Part shown: positions 57,993 to 64,000 of the stretch, in pieces
Numbering within the stretch: position 1 is the stretch's first letter
Layout: every line of letters begins with the position of its first letter
Assembly: GCA_946800325.1 (NCBI GenBank)
Contig: OX326956.1
Coordinates: 11,263,167-11,327,166, forward strand
Direction: 5' to 3'
DNA length: 64,000 nt
Source: Luzula sylvatica
Lineage: Eukaryota > Streptophyta > Magnoliopsida > Poales > Juncaceae
Program-made: the position numbers and the translations under genes
Notes under the pieces: generated by a model
What the model was told of the DNA's origin: nothing
The model's input: only the letters and a program-made list of their open reading frames with translations
Databases searched by the model: none

Positions 57993-60900
57993 ATGAGCGG
58001 CTTAGCTGAAAAAAGGAGACAGCAAGCATTGTTGATCAAGCGAAAGAGAGGCCTATGCAAAGGATCTACCTCAACATCAGACCATACACAAGGTAAATAT
58101 TACAAAACATACGTTATTTACGAATAGTAAAACTATTATTTTTTAAAAAAAAAAAAATACTAATAAAAATAAAATTACGAAATTGTGTTTCTGTTCTATT
58201 CAAAAGATCAACAAGCTACTATAATCCACCCTTATGATGTTGGACTACCCGAATATGTATGTGAATACTGTTCGGCTATGTTTTGGTTCGATGAAAGGAG
58301 TAAAGAAACAACATCACAATCAATAAAATACGACTTATGTTGCCGTGAAGGTCGGGTACATCTTCCGAAGACTATGTTTACACGTTGAAACACCAGAACC
58401 TTTGAAAAATTGGCTTGACCCATACCACGCAGAATATTCAGCACATTTCAAAGACAATATACGCATGTACAACTCAATGTTTGCTTTTACATCAATGGGA
58501 ATAAAAATAGATGATAAAATAAATGATGGAGGGGGTCCATATGTTTTCAAAGTATCGGGCGAAAACTATCATAAAATGGGGGCATTACTTCCTGAACAAG
58601 GAACAAAACCAAAATTCGCTCAACTATATATATATGATACAGCAAATGAAATTGAGAACAGAATAAATGCTTTGAATAGTACAAACATAACAGCCAATGC
58701 AAAATATATACAAAAAATTATTGCAATGCTAGATAATAACAACACAATTGTAAAAGCATTTAGAAACTATCATGAACACTTTGCAAATGAAAATATTCAA
58801 ACTTTCAAACTTTGTTTACACGGAGATCGTTCGGCAACATCATCGCGATATGCACAACCTTCTGCAAGCGAAATTGTCGGATTAGTAGTAGATGATATTT
58901 CATCAGAGCAACGATACCGCGACATTATTGTTGAACATCGAGAGAGTGGTTTACAGCAAATCAAATCAAATCACCCGAGTTTCATGGCACTACAATACCC
59001 CCTGATATTTCCACATGGTGAAGATGGTTACCATAATCACATAAAATACGTGCAGGAAGCTCCAGGAACAAAAAGAACGAAAAGAAAAACAATAACAATG
59101 GCTGAATACTACGCATACAAATTACACGAACGCACCACAGAATCAGATCCAATCTTCAAATGTGGCAGGCTTTTCCAACAATTTATAGTCGATTCATATT
59201 TAACAATAGAGCAAGAAAGATTATCATTTCTAAAACATAATCAAGCTGCGCTAAGATCAGACACATATGACAACGTACACCATGCTGTTATGAACGGAGA
59301 CATGTTCGGTCGAACACTTGGCAAACGAATTATATTGCCTGCTTCTCACGTCGGAAGTCCAAGATATATGCAACAAAATTATCATGATGCCATAGCTACA
59401 TGTAAACATTACGGACCTCCAGACCTTTTTGTAACCTTTACATGTAATCCACAATGGCAAGAATTTCAAAGAGTACTAAAATACAAAGAAAGACCCGAAG
59501 ACAGACCAGATTTAGTTTCGAGAATTTTTAAAATGAAACTAGACGAGTTACTTGCCGATATCAAAGACAGAGATTTCTTCGGCAAAACAATAGCAGGTAA
59601 TTTTTTTTCTTTTTTAATCCACACATATTGTAATTATTTCTATATCATTTTTAATAAAACAACACATATACTAACTAGGTAATTTTTTTTGGGCTACAGT
59701 AATATACAGCATAGAATTTCAAAAACGAGGTCTGCCTCATGTGCATATCATAATATGGCTCATGTCTGGTTATAAACTGAAATATCCGCAAGATATTGAT
59801 AAATACATTTCTGCCGAAATACCTGATCCAAATAACAATCCAAAACATTACGAAATAGTTACTAAATACATGATTCATGGACCGTGCGGAATAACAAATA
59901 CAAAAGCAAGTTGCATGAAAAATGGCACATGTTCAAAAGATTTTCCGAAACCTTATCATAACGAAACAACTATTTCCGAAGATGGAATTGTTACGTACAA
60001 AAGGCGAAACACGGGCATATTTATTGAAAGAAAAAAAACAAGATTAGACAATTGCTATGTAGTTCCACACAATGTCAATCTTTTGCTAAAATATCAAGCT
60101 CACATAAATGTCGAAAGATGCTATACATCAAAACTAATAAAATATCTATTTAAGTACATCTGCAAAGGCAACGACAGAACTTTCGCTAGCATACAAAAAC
60201 AAGAAAAAAATGAAGCACTGACCGAAATAGAAATAGACGAAATAAAAACATATCTTGACTGTAGATACATCGCCCCACCAGAAACGATATGGAGAATATT
60301 TCAATACGATACTCATTATAGAATACCAAGCATTATGAGATTACCGATACACTTACCTTACATGAACAATGTCATATTTAACGACGGAGAAAATATGCGA
60401 AAAATAATATACGATGAAGAAACCAAAAAAAGCATGATGACTGAATGGATGGAATTAAACAAACATGAACCGCTGGCCCGAACGCTAACATATGCAGAAA
60501 TACCAACAAAATTTGTTTGGCACAAAAAAAGCAAATGTTGGAAATCAAGAAAAGGAGGGCGCAGCCTAGGACGTGTATATAATGTTCAACCAAACTCTGG
60601 CGAACTATATTATTTAAAACTTTTGATAAATGTACTACGAGGTCCGACAAGTTATGAAGGCATAAGAACAATTAACGGAATACTATATGCAACATTTCGC
60701 GATGCATGCAATGCACTAGGATTACTAGCAAATGACAATGAATGGTTGTACACCATACATGAAACATTTCAGTGGGCGTCAGGGCAACAAATACGCAAAA
60801 CATTTGTCACGATGTTATTATTTTGTGAAATAGCAAACCCGTTAAAACTATTCAACGAAACATGGCATTTACTGGGCGAAGACATTACTTATAAAATGAA

Positions 60901-62629
60901 AAACATATATGGCCGACCAGGAATAGTAATAACAGATAATGAATTAAAAAATTATACACTTCGTGAAATAGAAAAAATACTACTTGAAAACGGATCAGAA
61001 TTAAAAAAATACGGATTGCCTCTACCTCAAGGAAACTTCTCATACAACCTTGAAAACAGGCTAATAAGACAAGAATTAACAGGAAACATAATAGAATTAA
61101 CCGAAAAAGCAGAAAAAATGATTCGTTCTCTCAATGATGAACAAAAAATAATATATGACACAGTAATGAAATCTATTCAACAAAATGAAGGAAAATTTTT
61201 CTTCACATATGGTTATGGCGGTACAGGCAAAACATTCCTATGGGAGACAATCATAACAAAACTACGATCTGAACGAAATATTGTTTTACCTGTAGCTTCA
61301 TCCGCTTTGGCCGCTTTGTTAATTTCACGAGGTAGAACAGCTCATTCAAGATTCAAAATACCGATCGAAATAACAAACGAATCAACATGTGATATCAAAA
61401 AAGGAACTCAACTAGATGAACTATTACAGAAAACATCACTTATTATATGGGATGAAGCCCCGATGAATCATCGAAATTGCTTCGAAGCATTAGACAAAAC
61501 TTTACGAGATATATTAGGAACATATAACAAGCACAACAGATACAAACCATTTGGAGGCAAAACAGTATTATTAGGAGGTGATTTCAGACAAACATTGCCC
61601 GTAATAAAAGGAGGATCAAAATACAATACATTGAATGCATGCATAACAAAATCCAAATTATGGGATTACTGCATTCTATTAGAACTTAAAAAAAACATGA
61701 GACTCATACAAGCAAATAATACAAACACATCAACAAACAAGATAAAAGAACATAACGACTGGTTATTATCTGTTGGAAACGGATGCATAAAAGGCATTTC
61801 TCTTTTTGATTCGGAAGAAAAAAACTGGATACCGATACCAGAGGATTTAATATTAAAACCAAATAATAGCAATGAACAAACAATCGTTAATGCTATATAC
61901 ACAAATTTTCAAGAAGAGTATAAAAACCTTGACTACTTAAAAGAACGTGCCATCGTCACACCAAAAAACGAAGACGTTGACATCATTAACAACTACGTGC
62001 TCAATTTGATTCCTGAACAATACAGATCATATTACAGTCACGACGAAATATCCAACTCTACAATCTGCTCCGAAGAATTACAATCAATGTATCCTGTTGA
62101 ACTTTTAAACACTTTAAAACCAAATGGAGTACCTGAACATGAATTAAGGCTGAAAATTGGCAGTCCAATAATGTTATTAAGAAATATAGATCAATCATAT
62201 GGACTATGCAATGGCACACGACTAATCGTTACAAAACTTGCTGATCACGTTATAGAAGGCGAAATAATAACAGGCAACAACATTGGATCAATAGCTTATT
62301 TACCGCGCATAGTATTCAGTACAAAAGACAACAAAATACCATTCTTATTAAAGCGCAAACAATTTCCTGTACGAACATGTTATGCGATGACAATCAATAA
62401 AAGTCAGGGACAAACGCTTAAAAAAATTGGCATATACTTACCAAAACCAGTATTTAGTCATGGTCAACTATACGTAGCTCTATCGCGCGCAACATCTCGA
62501 GACGGAATCAAAATACTAATAGAGAATGCAAACAACGAATATCCAAATTACACAAAAAACATAGTTTTTCAAGAAATTTTCAACGATATCACCGAAAAAA
62601 TAAAAAAAAAAGAATTAGAAGAAAACTAA
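57993..62629 (+). CDS. Helitron Rep/helicase (RepHel), three exons, one frameshift
   Basis: Inferred exons are 57993-58092, 58207-59596 and 59700-62629, with GT/AG introns and consistent phases (about 1,470 codons). The N-terminus has the Cys-pair motif of Helitron proteins (GLPEYVCEYCSAMFWFDE...LCCREG). The HUH motif is RGLPHVHIIIWL (59725-59760). The tyrosine motif KLIKYLFKYICKGNDR (60128-60180) keeps both Tyr. The PIF1-type helicase has Walker A (YGYGGTGKT), Walker B (LIIWDEAPM), GGDFRQTLPVI, TINKSQGQT and VALSRATSRDG. Between HLPKTMFTR-stop (58388) and PEPLKNWLD the frame moves by one base, so this copy cannot make full-length protein unless the base is an assembly error. The protein nicks and unwinds DNA in rolling-circle transposition. 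Confidence 0.85.
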
Positions 62630-62960
62630 CAAAATAAATAAATAACGCAAAAACAGAAATTAATCACAATAGCAAAAAAATAAAATAGAAGAAAAAAAGG
62701 CCCCAAAAAAAACTATCAGCCCAAAAGAAAAAAAATCCACCAATTCCAAAAAAGCCAACTAATACAAAGATCCAATACTCCACTGCCATATTAACCAATC
62801 ACAATCTCCTCCTTCTTCTACAAGCTTCATGAAAGCATAAAAAAAATCTAAAAAGTACATACAAACCTAGAACATTCTTCATCAGCAAATCTTGAAGAAA
62901 CAAAGCTTTCTCCTTCCATTCGGGTCCACAAAAAGAAGATATCGCACCAGCAAAACAAAG
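62630..62960 (+). promoter_or_regulatory. RepHel-RPA intergenic region and RPA 5' leader
   Basis: About 420 bp separate the two genes. The leader appears to contain a 5'-UTR intron: donor AAAG|GTAAAA at 62961 and acceptor TTTTCAG directly before the RPA ATG at 63051. No clear TATA box was singled out. Confidence 0.4.
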
Positions 62961-63050
62961 GTAAAAGCAACCAAGTTCAAAAAATCAACTTAACAAAGTT
63001 AAACAAACAACTATTGACTAATTTCCAATATGACATCCTCACATTTTCAG

Positions 63051-63951
63051 ATGGCAACCCGAGAAGAAAAGTGGATAACGATAAATGAAATCAACCCAAA
63101 CACAAGAAACAAAAACGTCACCGTTAGAGCGTTCAAGATCTGGAACGCTACAGACCCTGTCACAGGCCAGAACTACGGTGTCGAAACTATTCTGGTAGAT
63201 TCAGAGGTGAGCCTCCATTATTTCGAATATTTGTTTTTATCAAATAAACTAGCAAAATACTAAACATCAAAACTGTAAATGTAGGGAACTGGCATAGAAG
63301 GCATCATACCAAAAAAGCATGCAGATAGTATAACACCAAATATAAAGGAAGGAAATGTCTATGACATCAAAAACTTCGGAATAAACGGCAAGAGAGAGAA
63401 ATACCGAACAATAAGCAACAAATACTGTCTTGAAATAAATAACAGAACCATCATTACACCAAGGCCCGACATCAAAAATATCCCGTTATCCTACTTCGAA
63501 TTCATAGACTTCGAGAAAATAACGAGCGACAAAGTGGATGACAGATCAATAATAGGTACAAACACTAAAAAACAACTTTTTTTGACAATTAACATAAACA
63601 CACTTCTCCCTTTGCACTAACCATCCTTTTTATAAACATCTTAAACAGATGTGGTCGGAAAAATTACACGCATACCAGCCGTCAAACCACAAAAAGCAAG
63701 AGTGAGAGACATGGAAATATGCAACGAAAGGTACGAGCAAAATACTAAAACTGAAAAATATGAAGAACAACAAACCCATCTTCTATTATAGCCTCAAAAC
63801 GAACAAACATTACTTTGCAGAAACATACCAATGCATGTCTCAGTGTGGGGAGACGATGATCCAGCACTTGATATAGAAGCAATAACAACAAAATCGCAAA
63901 CAGAACCTATCATAATAGCGTTCAGTTCTGTTCAAATCAAATACTTTCGCG
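63051..63951 (+). CDS. Helitron RPA70-like single-strand DNA-binding protein, partial
   Basis: Four exons in consistent phase: 63051-63206, 63285-63555, 63649-63730 and 63821-63951; the gene continues past the window. The start MATREEKWITINEINPNT follows a TTTTCAG acceptor; an in-frame ATG at 63030 falls inside the proposed leader intron. The protein shows the first two OB folds of replication protein A large subunit: RAFKIWNATDPVTGQNYGVE, ILVDSEGTGIEGIIPKKHAD and later DVVGKITRIPAVKP...MHVSVWGDD. RPA coats single-stranded DNA; Helitron-encoded copies are thought to assist rolling-circle transposition. About 230 residues are visible. Confidence 0.8.
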
Positions 63952-64000
63952 GTAATGAGTGCGTAAAATAAAAGAAGATAAAAAAAAAGACACACCCCAA

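Larger units (their letters stand above)
57993..64000 (+). mobile_element. autonomous Helitron (Rep/helicase plus RPA), right end outside the window
   Basis: It contains a RepHel gene followed about 420 bp later, in the same direction, by an RPA70-like gene, the standard gene pair of plant autonomous Helitrons. The left border is unknown (the start given is that of the first gene), and the CTRR end lies beyond 64000. The captured-exon unit at 53.4-55.8 kb may be part of the same element. Confidence 0.8.

Overview
The window is nuclear DNA of a flowering plant, probably a eudicot. It is AT-rich, has spliced genes with GT/AG introns, carries plant-type receptor-like protein (RLP) genes, and is otherwise dominated by plant transposable elements: L1-type LINEs, a tRNA-derived SINE, Mutator-like MITEs, solo LTRs and Helitrons. 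The species cannot be named from the sequence.

Layout. 0.4-1.6 kb holds weak coiled-coil exon remnants. 2.0-3.5 kb is an AT-rich block ending in a Helitron-like 3' terminus. 3.5-16.6 kb is the first copy of a duplicated RLP unit: intact gene RLP1 (12986-15793, minus), whose 3' flank has been split by a 7.24-kb Helitron-like insertion (3927-11165). That insertion carries a truncated RNase H LINE, a foldback MULE-MITE nested in the LINE's 3' UTR, and a GGATACG-rich element. 17.7-22.6 kb is a nearly complete LINE (LINE-A, minus). 23-25.4 kb is probably gypsy-LTR-like. 25.8-33.4 kb is an old AT-rich LINE (LINE-B, minus) split by a 1260-bp solo LTR with a perfect target duplication. 36.3-42.3 kb is the second RLP locus (RLP2, 36876-39701, minus, intact) with insertions in its upstream region. 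42.6-43.6 kb has a remnant of a fourth RLP copy. 44.5-48.58 kb is a truncated, frameshifted duplicate of the RLP1 unit (RLP3 pseudogene), cut on its upstream side by a minus-strand Helitron end at 48585. 48.6-53.4 kb is low-complexity and repeat DNA. 53.4-55.8 kb is a chimera of exon fragments, two of which I recognise (DPM3-like and NDB-type NAD(P)H dehydrogenase), as Helitrons typically capture. 58.0-64.0 kb is the left and central part of an autonomous Helitron: a three-exon Rep/helicase gene followed by an RPA70-like gene that runs past the window end.

How the parts relate. RLP1 and RLP2 are predicted cell-surface immune receptors of the EIX/Cf type: LRR ectodomain, one membrane helix, short tail, no kinase. 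Copies of the locus act as each other's empty sites, so several insertions can be bounded to the base and ordered in time. The RLP2 lineage split first; a 479-bp MITE then inserted in the common ancestor of RLP1 and RLP3; that unit was duplicated; afterwards the RLP1 copy received the 7.24-kb insertion and the RLP3 copy suffered a 2.2-kb deletion, a frameshift and a Helitron insertion. No tRNA, rRNA or CRISPR feature was seen.
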